DNA of 64,000 nucleotides from Bacillota bacterium (lineage in GTDB: Bacteria; Bacillota; Clostridia; Acetivibrionales; JANLFN01). Every line of letters begins with the position of its first letter. The first letter of the stretch is position 1. Below are positions 1-8,911 of this stretch, in pieces. The position numbers and the translations under genes are program-made. Under the pieces are notes generated by a model. That model was not told where the DNA came from. It was given only the letters and a program-made list of their open reading frames with translations, and searched no databases. The stretch spans positions 1 through 64,000 of the forward strand of contig JAEZTC010000010.1 in assembly GCA_023421675.1 (NCBI GenBank), read 5' to 3'.

Positions 1-203
1 AGCGTAAAACAATGGATTTCAGAGCATTTTGTGCTTATTCCATGCGAACGTTATGTGGACTAAGCTATAGAGAGATTTGTCAAAGTATGTACAATATGAC
101 AGCTTCAGGCTGTGCCCGGCTTTGTGATTTGGGCTTCCGGCTTATAAGTAGCAATGAAAAGTATACAGAGCTCTTTAATGAGTTAATGAATTTAGACATT
201 TAA
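1..203 (+). CDS. C-terminal fragment of a probable REP-associated (Y1-type) transposase, cut by window start
   Basis: The frame is open to the window edge, so the first ATG at 12 is internal and only the last ~67 codons are visible. The piece contains a helix-turn-helix-like segment (LSYREICQSMYNMTASGCARL) reminiscent of the DNA-binding tail that follows the Y1 transposase domain in RAYT proteins. The catalytic HUH and Tyr motifs would lie upstream and cannot be seen. Support comes from context: a REP-like half-site (349-364) recurs identically at 46573-46588 and lies just downstream, which is the usual RAYT/REP arrangement. It could be another HTH protein; the family call is an inference. 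Confidence 0.4.
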   Translation, partial: RKTMDFRAFCAYSMRTLCGLSYREICQSMYNMTASGCARLCDLGFRLISSNEKYTELFNELMNLDI

Positions 204-247
204 TTACCTAATTAAATTAATATAATTTTAATTAAAAAATCTTTTTT

Positions 248-279
248 AAAATAACCATATTCAAAAGGTTATTTTTTCT
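248..279 (+). terminator. Rho-independent terminator
   Basis: The arms AATAACC (250-256) and GGTTATT (267-273) form a short stem followed by a T-run. It ends the transcript of the fragment at 1-203. Confidence 0.7.
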
Positions 280-348
280 TTGTTTACTTATAATAAAATT
301 AATTATAGTTCAAATTCTTCAATTTTGTAGTTAGAATTTGATAAAAAA

Positions 349-364
349 TTGAGAAGCGTCCCCA
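349..364 (-). repeat. REP-like half-site
   Basis: TTGAGAAGCGTCCCCA occurs here and is identical at 46573-46588. Its reverse-complement variants (TGGGGACnnTTCTCAA) are found at 18674-18690, 19923-19939 and 46512-46529. This pattern fits a dispersed REP/REPIN-type element mobilised by a Y1 transposase. Confidence 0.6.
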
Positions 365-436
365 CTGGGATTGAAGATTATATAAAACAGCCTATAATTA
401 TTAATAAAAATACCTAATAAAGGAGCCTAATCACTA

Positions 437-1021
437 ATGAAACTTCCAAGAAAATTCTACGAACGTGATACCCTGGACGTAGCAAAGGATCTACTGGGTA
501 AATACCTTGTCCACGACTCTGCAGAAGGAACTGTTAAGGGTATAATCGTAGAGGTTGAGGCATACATAGGACCAAATGATGCGGCAGCACATACATACAA
601 GGGTTTAAGAAGCAACCGTACAGAAGTGGCTTTCGGTCCTGGCGGGTTTGCATATGTTTACCTTATTTATGGAATGTACAATTGCTTTAATATAGTAACT
701 AATAAAGCTGAAAAGCCTGAAGTTGTCCTTATTCGTGCATTGGAACCTGTTGAAGGAATTTCAATAATGATTAAAAGAAGAGGTACGGACAAGCTTAAAA
801 ACCTATGCAGTGGCCCGGGTAAATTGTGCTCTGCCATGGGAATTACAAGAGCAGATAACGGAGTGAATTTATGTAAAGACAGCTTATACCTTCTAGATTC
901 ACCACGAATTCCCGAAGACCAAATCCAGGCAACTCCAAGAATAAATATAGACTATGCTGCAGAAGCTAAAGATTATCTATGGAGATTTATAATAAAGGGT
1001 AATAAATTTGTTTCAAAATAG
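437..1021 (+). CDS. aag: DNA-3-methyladenine glycosylase (AAG/MPG family)
   Basis: This base-excision repair enzyme removes alkylated purines such as 3-methyladenine. Its 194 residues match the full length of the AAG/MPG fold. The N-terminus (KLPRKFYERDTLDVAKDLLGK), the catalytic-region pattern IVEVEAYIGPNDAAAH and the segment GFAYVYLIYGMYNC are characteristic of the family. The start is ATG 437, preceded by AAAGGAG about 10 bases upstream. It is a single gene with no visible partner. The following thrS has its own promoter, so it is probably monocistronic. Confidence 0.93.
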   Translation: MKLPRKFYERDTLDVAKDLLGKYLVHDSAEGTVKGIIVEVEAYIGPNDAAAHTYKGLRSNRTEVAFGPGGFAYVYLIYGMYNCFNIVTNKAEKPEVVLIRALEPVEGISIMIKRRGTDKLKNLCSGPGKLCSAMGITRADNGVNLCKDSLYLLDSPRIPEDQIQATPRINIDYAAEAKDYLWRFIIKGNKFVSK

Positions 1022-1043
1022 GGAATACTTGATATTAATTCTA

Positions 1044-1072
1044 TTGACACGGTGATATGTTAAGAATATAAT
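1044..1072 (+). promoter_or_regulatory. Sigma-A promoter of the thrS leader
   Basis: TTGACA (1044-1049) and TATAAT (1067-1072) are separated by 17 bases. Transcription would begin near 1079, just before the T-box leader. Confidence 0.85.
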
Positions 1073-1084
1073 AAATTAAAAGTT

Positions 1085-1296
1085 TATTTGAATATCTGAC
1101 ATTGACGAGACGAGTAAATTACAGCATTCATTACAGAGATAAGGGTCCAGCGGCTGGAAGACCTTTAACTGAAGCGTAATTGAAGACCACCTCTGAGTCG
1201 GAACGTTAATTACGTTATAATTACTAATGAGTTTTCAATTAGGGTGGAACCACGGGAAATAGCTCTCGTCCCTTTACAGGGATGAGGGCTTTTTAT
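1085..1296 (+). promoter_or_regulatory. T-box leader of thrS
   Basis: The conserved T-box sequence AGGGTGGAACCACGGG is at 1241-1256. It precedes a terminator hairpin with arms GCTCTCGTCCCT and AGGGATGAGGGC and a T-run (1261-1296). Stem I lies at about 1110-1200; the likely specifier is ACC (Thr) at 1186-1188, in GAAGACCACC. Uncharged tRNA-Thr would pair with the specifier and T-box bulge to favour the antiterminator and raise thrS expression. The specifier assignment rests on local pattern only, not on a folded model. Confidence 0.93.
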
Positions 1297-1317
1297 ATTT
1301 TTAAGGAGGCATTAAAA

Positions 1318-3258
1318 ATGATTAAAGTTACTTTAAAAGATGGAAGTTCCAAAGAATACAACGAAGGTATATCCATTAAGGAAGTAGCAGAAAGTATCAG
1401 CGCAGGTCTTGCAAGAGTAGCACTTGCCGGAGAAGTAGACGGGGAAGTAAAGGACCTTTCATACAAACTTGAGAAAGATTGCAAATTAAGTCTTTTGACG
1501 TTTGATGATGAAGGCGGAAGGCGTGCGTACAGGCATACAACCTCACATATAATGGCTCAGGCAATAAAGAAGCTTTATCCTCAGGCTAGACTTGCAATTG
1601 GACCTTCAATAGATAATGGGTTCTATTATGATTTTGATATAGATAAAACCTTTACACCTGAGGAACTTGTTAAGATTGAAAAAGAAATGGAACAGATTAT
1701 AAAGGCTGATTATCCAATGGAAAGGTTTACGCTTCCAAGGAATGAGGCAATCAAATTAATGCAGGACAAGAATGAACCTTACAAGGTTGAGTTGATAGAA
1801 GATCTGCCAGAGGATGAAGAGCTTTCATTCTATAAGCAGGGAGATTTTGTTGATTTGTGTGCAGGACCTCACCTCCCTTCAACAGGCAAAGTAAAGGCTT
1901 TTAAGTTGCTTTCAGTTGCAGGTGCATACTGGAGAGGCAGTGAAAAGAATAAAATGCTTCAAAGAATATATGGAACTGCATTTCCGAAAAGAAGTGAACT
2001 TGACGAATACATTGCCAAGGTTGAAGAAGCTAAGAAAAGGGATCACAACAAGCTTGGACGTGAATTGGAACTCTTTACAACTGTTGATTACATTGGACAG
2101 GGTTTGCCGATATTGATGCCTAAAGGTGCAAAAATAGTTCAGACATTACAGCGTTTTGTTGAAGATGAAGAAGAGCGCCGTGGCTATATGCTTACCAAGA
2201 CTCCTTTTATGGCTAAAAGGGAACTGTACAAGATTTCAGGACACTGGGACCACTACCGTGAAGGGATGTTTATAATGGGAGATCCTGATGATGAAGAAGC
2301 AGAGGTATTTGCTCTAAGGCCTATGACTTGTCCATTCCAGTTCCAGGTTTACCTTGCAAGGCTTAGAAGCTATAGAGAGCTTCCAATGAGGTTTAATGAG
2401 ACATCTACGCTATTTAGAAACGAGTCATCCGGTGAGATGCACGGTTTGATTCGTGTAAGGCAGTTCACTATATCAGAGGGCCATCTTGCATGTATGCCTG
2501 AACAGCTTGAGGATGAATTTGCAGGCTGTGTTGATCTTGCAAATTATATACTTAGAACCCTTGGCTTGGATGAAGATGTAACCTACCGTTTCTCCAAATG
2601 GGATCCGAATAATAAGGAAAAGTATATAGGAACAGCTGAACAGTGGGAAGAAGTTCAAAATAGGATGAGACAGATACTTGACCATCTTGGTATAAAATAC
2701 GAAGAACAGGATGGCGAAGCCGCATTCTACGGTCCAAAGCTTGATATACAGATGAAGAATGTTCATGGCAAGGAAGATACTCTTGTTACAGTACAGATAG
2801 ACTTCCAGCTTGCTGAGAAATTTGGTATGCAGTATATAGACAAGGATGGACAAAAGAAATACCCTTATGTTATCCACAGAACTTCATTGGGGTGCTATGA
2901 AAGAACTCTTGCAATTCTTATAGAAAAATATGCCGGAGCATTCCCTACATGGCTGTCACCAGTACAGGCAAAAATACTGCCCATATTAGAGAAGCACTTC
3001 CCATATGTAAATGAAATTCAGAAGAAGCTTCAGGCAGCAGGTGTAAGGGTAGAAGTTGATTTGAGGAATGAAAAGATCGGTTATAAGATAAGAGAAGCAC
3101 AAATGGAAAAGGTTCCATACATGCTTGTTATTGGTGATAAGGAAATGGAAAACGGGGCAGTAGCTGTAAGATCTAGAAAAGAGGGCGATCTTGGAGCAAT
3201 GCCTATAGATGATTTCGTTCAGAAGATAGTAGTAGAAATTAGTACAAGAGCTAAATAA
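1318..3258 (+). CDS. thrS: Threonyl-tRNA synthetase
   Basis: It charges tRNA-Thr in the cytoplasm. Domain order in the 646 residues is TGS (about 1-62), the editing/second additional domain with HTTSHxxAQ near residue 75, the class II catalytic core (RPMTCPFQFQVY, FRNESSGEMHGLIRVRQF, HRTSLGCYERTL) and a C-terminal anticodon-binding domain. The start chosen is ATG 1318, with AAGGAGG seven bases upstream. A longer frame from ATG 1282 begins inside the T-box terminator and is rejected. Expression is controlled by the upstream T-box. Confidence 0.98.
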   Translation: MIKVTLKDGSSKEYNEGISIKEVAESISAGLARVALAGEVDGEVKDLSYKLEKDCKLSLLTFDDEGGRRAYRHTTSHIMAQAIKKLYPQARLAIGPSIDNGFYYDFDIDKTFTPEELVKIEKEMEQIIKADYPMERFTLPRNEAIKLMQDKNEPYKVELIEDLPEDEELSFYKQGDFVDLCAGPHLPSTGKVKAFKLLSVAGAYWRGSEKNKMLQRIYGTAFPKRSELDEYIAKVEEAKKRDHNKLGRELELFTTVDYIGQGLPILMPKGAKIVQTLQRFVEDEEERRGYMLTKTPFMAKRELYKISGHWDHYREGMFIMGDPDDEEAEVFALRPMTCPFQFQVYLARLRSYRELPMRFNETSTLFRNESSGEMHGLIRVRQFTISEGHLACMPEQLEDEFAGCVDLANYILRTLGLDEDVTYRFSKWDPNNKEKYIGTAEQWEEVQNRMRQILDHLGIKYEEQDGEAAFYGPKLDIQMKNVHGKEDTLVTVQIDFQLAEKFGMQYIDKDGQKKYPYVIHRTSLGCYERTLAILIEKYAGAFPTWLSPVQAKILPILEKHFPYVNEIQKKLQAAGVRVEVDLRNEKIGYKIREAQMEKVPYMLVIGDKEMENGAVAVRSRKEGDLGAMPIDDFVQKIVVEISTRAK

Positions 3259-3288
3259 CTAATACCTGTTTGTGAGGAGGGTAATTCC

Positions 3289-4539
3289 ATGATAAATGTA
3301 GCCGTTTTAGGCTGCGGAGTTGTTGGTTCAGGCGTTGTTGAAGTAATTAATAAAAATAGTTACAGCATAGGCCAAAGAGCCGGTAAAGAAATCGCAGTAA
3401 AAAAAATACTTGATATAAGAGATTTACCTGAAAGCCCATATAAACATTTGCTTACAAAGAATGCTGACGAGGTCTTCGACGATAAAGATATAAGTATAAT
3501 TGTTGAAACTATCGGGGGTGCCCGTATAGCATATGAATTCACTAAAAGGGCAATAATGGCGGGAAAGCATGTGGTTACATCCAATAAGGAACTTGTTGCT
3601 ACACACGGACCCGAACTACTGAAGCTTGCAAATACTTATAAAGTAAACTACCTGTTTGAAGCAAGCGTAGGAGGAGGTATACCGATTATAAGACCTCTGA
3701 GTCAGTGCCTTGCAGCAAATGAAATTCATGGAGTTACCGGAATTTTGAATGGAACAACAAATTATATTATTTCTCAAATGAAAAACGAGGGTAAGGATTT
3801 TGCTACGGCTCTTAAGGAAGCACAGAAAAATGGCTATGCTGAAGCTGATCCTACTGCAGATATTGAAGGTAAGGATGCATGTAGAAAAATCGCTATCCTT
3901 TCTTGCATAGCATACAATGAGTATGTAAACTGTGAAAACATATATACCGAAGGAATTACCAAGCTTTCTGTTACTGATATGCTTTATGCAGATCAGATGA
4001 AATCTGTAATCAAGCTTATCGGAATCAGCCGTAAGGTCGGTGATAAAATATTTGCAAGAGTAAGTCCTGCTATCATCAGCAAGGATAATCCACTTGCCAA
4101 CGTTGAAGATGTTTTCAATGCGATAGTTGTAAAAGGTGATGCTATAGGCGATGCAATGTTTTACGGACGCGGAGCCGGAAAACTTCCAACTGCCAGTGCA
4201 GTAGTTGCTGATATAATTGATATAGTAAAACACACAGGTGCATATAGCAGAAACGTTTGGGAGAAAAAAGAATACAATAATCTTATAGATAATGATGAAA
4301 ATGAAGTAAGCTTTTTCATAAGAATTAGAACAAAAGATATTCCAGCAGCTAAAAAAGCCATAAAGGATATCTTCGGAAATATTGAATTTATAAATCTTGT
4401 AAAACCTGTACTGGAAGATGAGGTTGCTTTCACTACTAGTAGAGCCAGTGAAGGTGAGCTTAAGAAGAAATTGAACGAACTAAGGGGAAAGGCTGAAATT
4501 GAGGAAACTCTCAGCACCATAAGAATTGAACAGGAATAA
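3289..4539 (+). CDS. hom: Homoserine dehydrogenase
   Basis: It reduces aspartate semialdehyde to homoserine in threonine/methionine synthesis. The 416-residue protein has an N-terminal Rossmann motif (VLGCGVVGSGVVEVI), the dimerisation/catalytic region (SVGGGIPIIRPL, GILNGTTNYI, AEADPTADIEGKDACRK) and a C-terminal ACT domain from about residue 345, usually the site of threonine feedback. GAGGAGGG precedes ATG 3289. It lies 30 bases after thrS and 32 bases before the aspartokinase gene, so it may be partly co-transcribed with thrS and thus linked to threonine supply. Confidence 0.97.
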   Translation: MINVAVLGCGVVGSGVVEVINKNSYSIGQRAGKEIAVKKILDIRDLPESPYKHLLTKNADEVFDDKDISIIVETIGGARIAYEFTKRAIMAGKHVVTSNKELVATHGPELLKLANTYKVNYLFEASVGGGIPIIRPLSQCLAANEIHGVTGILNGTTNYIISQMKNEGKDFATALKEAQKNGYAEADPTADIEGKDACRKIAILSCIAYNEYVNCENIYTEGITKLSVTDMLYADQMKSVIKLIGISRKVGDKIFARVSPAIISKDNPLANVEDVFNAIVVKGDAIGDAMFYGRGAGKLPTASAVVADIIDIVKHTGAYSRNVWEKKEYNNLIDNDENEVSFFIRIRTKDIPAAKKAIKDIFGNIEFINLVKPVLEDEVAFTTSRASEGELKKKLNELRGKAEIEETLSTIRIEQE

Positions 4540-4571
4540 GATATTAATTAATTGTTTGGGGGTTATACAAT

Positions 4572-5921
4572 ATGAAAGTTGCTAAATTTGGAGGAACGTC
4601 TCTTGCATCTGCGGAACAGATAAAAAAGGTATGTGATATAGTTACTGCTGACAGTGAAAGAAGGCTTATTGTTGTATCTGCGCCCGGAAAAAGAACCAAG
4701 GATGATATAAAAGTAACAGATTTACTTATAAACTGTGCAAACAAGTTCCTTGAAACCGGAAATGCCGATCAAGAGCTTAAAGCAATTGTTGACAGGTATC
4801 AGGGTATTGCTGATGAGCTTGGTGTTGACTCAAGTATAGGTGTGGAGGTTTCCAGAGACTTAACACAAAGGCTATCGGGAAAGACAGATAACAAGGAAAA
4901 GTTTATGGATTGCATGAAGGCTGCAGGTGAAGATAACAGTGCAAAGCTTGTAGCTGCCTATTTAAAGAGTAAGGGATATGATGCTCATTATATTAATCCT
5001 AAGGATGCAGGCTTATTACTAAGCGATGAATTCGGTAACGCAAGGGTGCTTCCTGAATCCTTTGATAATCTCAAAAGCTTGTCAAAAATGTCTGGAATAC
5101 TTATATTCCCGGGATTCTTTGGTTACTCAAAGTCAGGTGAAGTAGTAACCTTCCCCCGCGGTGGTTCAGATATAACAGGTTCGATACTTGCAGCAGCCAT
5201 AGAGGCTGAGGAATATGAAAACTTTACAGATGTTGATTCGGTTTTTGCTGCAAATCCTAATATTGTTGATAGTCCTGTTGCAATACCAGAGCTTACTTAC
5301 AGAGAAATGAGAGAGCTATCCTATGCCGGTTTTTCTGTATTACACGAAGAAACACTGGAACCTGTGTATAGAAAGGGTATTCCTGTATGTATAAAGAACA
5401 CCAATAACCCGAGTGCACCAGGTACAAGGATAGTTACAAACAGAAAGCTTACAAACGGACCTGTCGTTGGAATAGCAAGCGATAAGGGCTTCAGCAACAT
5501 ATTTATTAGCAAGTATATGATGAACCGTGAAGTCGGATTTGGCAGAAAGCTGCTTGAAATTCTTGAGGATGAGAATCTATCGTACGAGCATACACCTTCA
5601 GGAATTGACAACATTTCAGTTGTTTTAAGTGAGAAACAGCTGGATGCTCAAAAAGAGGAACGTATTCTGAACCGTATTAAAAGCGAATTAAATGTTGATG
5701 ACATTTCGGTTGAACATAATATTGCTCTTGTAATGATAGTTGGTGAAGGCATGATGCGTACTGTAGGTATAGCTCAGAGAGCTACAAAGGCGTTGGCAGG
5801 AGCAGGGGTAAATATTGAAATTATCAATCAGGGTGCTTCTGAGGTTAGTATTATGTTCGGAATAAGCGACAATGATAATGTTAAAGCTGTAAAAGCTTTA
5901 TATAACGAATTCTTTAACTAA
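4572..5921 (+). CDS. lysC: Aspartate kinase
   Basis: It phosphorylates aspartate, the first step to Lys/Thr/Met. The N-terminal amino-acid kinase domain starts with KFGGTSLASAEQI. The catalytic core includes GYSKSGEVVTFPRGGSD and ENFTDVDSVFAANP. Two ACT domains occupy about 310-449 (VGIASDKGFSNIFI and VMIVGEGMMRTVGIAQRA). Its 449 residues fit a monofunctional, feedback-regulated enzyme. It directly follows hom, and a strong terminator ends the unit. No lysine riboswitch precedes it. Which amino acid inhibits it cannot be told from the sequence. Confidence 0.95.
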   Translation: MKVAKFGGTSLASAEQIKKVCDIVTADSERRLIVVSAPGKRTKDDIKVTDLLINCANKFLETGNADQELKAIVDRYQGIADELGVDSSIGVEVSRDLTQRLSGKTDNKEKFMDCMKAAGEDNSAKLVAAYLKSKGYDAHYINPKDAGLLLSDEFGNARVLPESFDNLKSLSKMSGILIFPGFFGYSKSGEVVTFPRGGSDITGSILAAAIEAEEYENFTDVDSVFAANPNIVDSPVAIPELTYREMRELSYAGFSVLHEETLEPVYRKGIPVCIKNTNNPSAPGTRIVTNRKLTNGPVVGIASDKGFSNIFISKYMMNREVGFGRKLLEILEDENLSYEHTPSGIDNISVVLSEKQLDAQKEERILNRIKSELNVDDISVEHNIALVMIVGEGMMRTVGIAQRATKALAGAGVNIEIINQGASEVSIMFGISDNDNVKAVKALYNEFFN

Positions 5922-5934
5922 TTACATTAAACTA

Positions 5935-5961
5935 AAAAGCCTAATTTATTAGGCTTTTTTT
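5935..5961 (+). terminator. Rho-independent terminator after lysC
   Basis: AAGCCTAA and TTAGGCTT form a stem with a TTTA loop, followed by seven T. Confidence 0.9.
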
Positions 5962-6022
5962 GTTTGGATAATAATCTGTGGTATAATCTACTTTATACAA
6001 TCCCAACCTTTGGAGGATGAAA

Positions 6023-6586
6023 ATGGGAAGAATAGTTCTTGTTACCGGAGGCTCCAGAAGCGGAAAAAGTACTTTTGCAGAACAATTGGCGCAAGCTGAG
6101 GGTAATAACATTTTATATATAGCAACAGCCTTACCGATAGATGCTGAGATGAAACATAGAATAAAAATGCACAGAGATCAAAGGCCAAAAGACTGGTTAA
6201 CTCTCGAAGCATATAAAGATCTTGACGTTGCCATTAAACCTTTGATTCAAGGTAAGGATGCTGTTTTACTTGATTGTGTAACTGTAATGATTACAAACCT
6301 GCTGTTTGATAATGGTGAAGTTGATTGGGACCACATAAAACAGGAAGAAATAATGTCTGTTGAAGGTAAAATTAAAGAACAGTTTAATAAGCTTATAAAA
6401 TTAGCTTCACAGTCAACTATTCCATTCATTTTGGTGACCAATGAACTTGGAATGGGGTTGGTCCCTGAATACCCTTTGGGACGAATATACAGGGATATTG
6501 CAGGAAGAATTAATCAGATGCTTGCTACAAAAGCAAATGAAGTTTACCTTTGCATATCGGGGATACCTGTCAGAATCAAAGGATAA
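6023..6586 (+). CDS. cobU: Adenosylcobinamide kinase / adenosylcobinamide-phosphate guanylyltransferase
   Basis: It phosphorylates and guanylylates adenosylcobinamide in late cobalamin assembly or salvage. The 187-residue protein has the P-loop VTGGSRSGKS at the N-terminus, RRPKDW-like RPKDWLTLE, VLLDCVTVMITNLL, and the C-terminal VTNELGMGLVPEYPLGR...YRDIAGRINQ typical of CobU. GGAGG at 6012-6016 favours ATG 6023 over ATG 6017, which overlaps the SD. The cobS gene follows after 19 bases. No cobalamin riboswitch is visible upstream. Confidence 0.96.
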   Translation: MGRIVLVTGGSRSGKSTFAEQLAQAEGNNILYIATALPIDAEMKHRIKMHRDQRPKDWLTLEAYKDLDVAIKPLIQGKDAVLLDCVTVMITNLLFDNGEVDWDHIKQEEIMSVEGKIKEQFNKLIKLASQSTIPFILVTNELGMGLVPEYPLGRIYRDIAGRINQMLATKANEVYLCISGIPVRIKG

Positions 6587-6605
6587 TTATAGCATGGAGG
6601 CGAGG

Positions 6606-7370
6606 ATGAAATACCTCAGGAGATTAGTATTAATGATTCAGTTTTTTACCAGGTTGCCTTTACCGGTCAAGTTAAATGTAACTTCGGCTGACTTTGGCAA
6701 GGGTTTGGTTTTTGCGCCTTTGGTAGGGGTTATTATAGGAACGGTGCTTGCTGGTTCATATTATTTTCTTGAAAAATTATTTCCGATATATGTATCTATT
6801 ATTATAACCATTATTTTTTATATAATAATTACCGGAGGACTTCATCTTGACGGCCTTGGGGATACCTTTGACGGTATATTTTCAAACCGCCCCAGAGAAA
6901 AAATACTTGAAATTATGCGTGACAGCAGGGTTGGAACAAATGCAGTGCTGGCTATAATAAGTGTACTTCTTTTGGATATATCGGTGCTTTGCAGTTTCGA
7001 TAAGACAGTTATTGTTAAAATTCTGTTTTTAATGCCAGTCGCAGGCAGAGTAGGATCTTTGATTGGTGCTGGAGTTTCTAAATATGCACGGGCGGGAGAA
7101 GGCCTGGGAAAATCTTTTATTGACTATTGTGGTGCAAAAGAGATATTAATTGGCTTGATTCCCTATATGATTATATTTTATTTAATTGGTGGTATATATT
7201 CATTAATCCTTTCTATTGGAATTGCGGTAACTCCTGTTGTCACTGTAAAGCTATTAAGTCATAAAATAGGCGGAGCTACAGGCGACATTCTTGGTGCGGT
7301 CTGTGAAATAAATCAGGTAATTTTTTTGTTATTTGCATATATCATGTTCTTTTCCGGATATATTAAATAA
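6606..7370 (+). CDS. cobS: Adenosylcobinamide-GDP ribazoletransferase (cobalamin synthase)
   Basis: This integral membrane enzyme joins adenosylcobinamide-GDP with alpha-ribazole (phosphate). It has 254 residues with several hydrophobic spans. The signature GGLHLDGLGDTFDGIFSNRPREKILEIMRDSRVG holds the conserved DGLGDTxD and GR-type residues, with GGATGDILGA near the C-terminus. The open frame extends upstream into cobU, but GGAGG at 6596-6600 places the start at ATG 6606. It forms a two-gene unit with cobU. Without cobC or cobT in the window, the lower-ligand steps must be elsewhere or the cell salvages corrinoids. Confidence 0.95.
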   Translation: MKYLRRLVLMIQFFTRLPLPVKLNVTSADFGKGLVFAPLVGVIIGTVLAGSYYFLEKLFPIYVSIIITIIFYIIITGGLHLDGLGDTFDGIFSNRPREKILEIMRDSRVGTNAVLAIISVLLLDISVLCSFDKTVIVKILFLMPVAGRVGSLIGAGVSKYARAGEGLGKSFIDYCGAKEILIGLIPYMIIFYLIGGIYSLILSIGIAVTPVVTVKLLSHKIGGATGDILGAVCEINQVIFLLFAYIMFFSGYIK

Positions 7371-7385
7371 AATATTTATTTACTC

Positions 7386-7455
7386 TTGACAAGAGTCAAT
7401 ACAGTCATTAAAATATCAATAATTTAACGATACAGTTTTAAAATGTATCGATACG
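7386..7455 (+). promoter_or_regulatory. Promoter and palindromic operator of the ECF S-component gene
   Basis: TTGACA (7386-7391) and TAAAAT (7409-7414) are 17 bases apart, giving a near-consensus promoter. Downstream, CGATACA (7428-7434) and TGTATCG (7444-7450) form a perfect 7-bp-arm inverted repeat with an AT-rich centre. A second overlapping palindrome, GTATCGATAC (7446-7455), follows. The site sits in the early transcribed region, fitting a repressor roadblock. The protein that binds is unknown. Confidence 0.65.
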
Positions 7456-7475
7456 GTTGATATGGAGGAGTAAAT

Positions 7476-8039
7476 ATGAAGAAGATTTCAACAGTGAAGA
7501 TAGTTTTAAATGGATTAATGATTGCTTTTGTTTTCCTGGCAACGTACATAATCCGTATTCCTACTGCTACAGGCGGCTATGTTAACATAGGTGACGCGGC
7601 TATAATTATAGGTGCAATATTATTAGGAAAAAATACTGGTTTTATAGCCGGTGCAATAGGTTCATGTCTTGCGGATCTTGCGGCAGGATATGCTCTTTAT
7701 GCACCTGCAACCTTTGTTATAAAAGGTATTGAAGGGTATGTAGTTGGTCTTATCGCATGGAAAGCAATAGATGCATATAAGAATAAACTTAACAAAAATG
7801 AAGATTCAATAAGGCTTATTGCAGCTGTTATTGGTGCAGTTATTATGGTAGTCGGTTATTTTCTTGCAGAAGCGTTCATACTCTCGTTAATAAATGAAGG
7901 CCTTGGTTTGGCAGCAGCTATTGAAGGAATTTTACCCAATACAGTTCAGGGAGTTGCGTCGGTTATTCTTGGATATACTGTTTCAACAGTCCTTTTAAAA
8001 AATGGTCTTCAAGACAGAATAGCAAAACAGAGAGTATAG
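7476..8039 (+). CDS. ECF-type transporter substrate-binding (S) component, substrate unknown
   Basis: A 187-residue membrane protein with about five or six hydrophobic spans. The N-terminus (ATYIIRIPTATGGYVNIGDA) and the pattern GFIAGAIGSCLADLAAGYALYAPATFVIKGIEG match small S components of energy-coupling-factor vitamin transporters (ECF riboflavin-type Pfam group). Such proteins bind a vitamin or precursor and dock onto a shared EcfAAT module, not found here. Placement after cobU-cobS suggests a corrinoid or lower-ligand precursor (CblT-like role), but the gene has its own promoter, so this is only a guess. SD GGAGG precedes ATG 7476. Confidence 0.8.
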   Translation: MKKISTVKIVLNGLMIAFVFLATYIIRIPTATGGYVNIGDAAIIIGAILLGKNTGFIAGAIGSCLADLAAGYALYAPATFVIKGIEGYVVGLIAWKAIDAYKNKLNKNEDSIRLIAAVIGAVIMVVGYFLAEAFILSLINEGLGLAAAIEGILPNTVQGVASVILGYTVSTVLLKNGLQDRIAKQRV

Positions 8040-8101
8040 CTGTTATAAATTTTGTTATAATGGTTAAGTTAGAAATTATAACTTGACCGGGGTGAAATAC
8101 T

Positions 8102-8836
8102 ATGCAGTTAACTATCTTAGGTAATAATGGTCCGTTTCAGTCAGCCGGAGGAGCATGTTCCGGATACCTTCTAAAAGAGGGTGACACCAAAATTCTTATA
8201 GACTGCGGGAACGGCGTTTTAGGAAATCTGCTTAAGTTTACAAGATTTGAAGAAATTGATGCAATAATACTTACGCATTTACACAGTGATCATATGTCGG
8301 ATATGATGGTTCTTAAATATGCAGTAGAAATCAAGATAAAAAAAGGTATGATGAACAGACCTATAAAGTTTTATTTGCCTGATGAACCTTTGGAAGAATT
8401 TAAACGTCTTGATGTTAAGGGTGTTTTTGATGTATCAATAATAAATGAAGGCCAGATGCTTCAGTTTGGAGATTTAAGAATAACTTTCAAACAAATGAAG
8501 CATCCTGTTAAATGTTTTGGCGTATCTGTCTCTAATGGAACCAGGCGGTTTGTTTTTTCGGGAGATACCTCATGGACAGAGAATATAATTGAATTTGCAG
8601 CAAAATGTGATACATTAATGTTAGACTCGGGCCTTCTGGCAAATCAAAAAACGAATGAAAATGTTCCTCATCTTACGTCCAGAGAATGCGGAATAATTGC
8701 AAAAGAAGCCGGTGTAAAAAGACTTTTGTTAACTCATTTTTGGCCAGAGACTCCGGTAGAGGAATATGTTAAGGAAGCACGTGAGAATTTTAAAAATACC
8801 GAAGCTACAGTATTGCTTGGGGTATATGAAATATAA
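8102..8836 (+). CDS. MBL-fold metal-dependent hydrolase (RNase Z-like subgroup)
   Basis: This 244-residue cytoplasmic metallo-beta-lactamase-fold protein carries the metal motif THLHSDHMSD near residue 60, a second histidine in KHPVKCFG, the Asp of FSGDTSW and the terminal LLTHFWP. The layout resembles the RNase Z/arylsulfatase-like branch (COG1234-type), but the RNase Z exosite arm is not evident. The substrate is unknown. It stands alone between the ECF gene and a bidirectional terminator shared with the chemoreceptor gene. Confidence 0.85.
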   Translation: MQLTILGNNGPFQSAGGACSGYLLKEGDTKILIDCGNGVLGNLLKFTRFEEIDAIILTHLHSDHMSDMMVLKYAVEIKIKKGMMNRPIKFYLPDEPLEEFKRLDVKGVFDVSIINEGQMLQFGDLRITFKQMKHPVKCFGVSVSNGTRRFVFSGDTSWTENIIEFAAKCDTLMLDSGLLANQKTNENVPHLTSRECGIIAKEAGVKRLLLTHFWPETPVEEYVKEARENFKNTEATVLLGVYEI

Positions 8837-8870
8837 CCAGGAAATTGAGGATTTCTATAAAGAGCCAAAT

Positions 8871-8899
8871 AAAAGGTCCGGTATTTAACCGGACCTTTT
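8871..8899. terminator. Bidirectional terminator between convergent genes
   Basis: AAAAGGTCCGG and CCGGACCTTTT form an 11-bp stem with an A-run on one side and a T-run on the other, serving both flanking genes. Confidence 0.92.
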
Positions 8900-8911
8900 G
8901 ACATTTTATTA

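Noticed and set aside
1282..1317. Upstream ATG for thrS
   Set aside because: It lies inside the T-box terminator hairpin; ATG 1318 has the SD.
2473..2877. 134-codon minus frame opposite thrS
   Set aside because: Shadow of thrS catalytic core; hydrophobic composition is an artefact of the complement.
3616..4233. 205-codon minus frame opposite hom
   Set aside because: Shadow of the conserved homoserine dehydrogenase gene; no SD and composition is that of a complementary strand.
5922..6022. Possible cobalamin riboswitch before cobU
   Set aside because: Only ~95 bases with a terminator and SD; no B12-box sequence seen.
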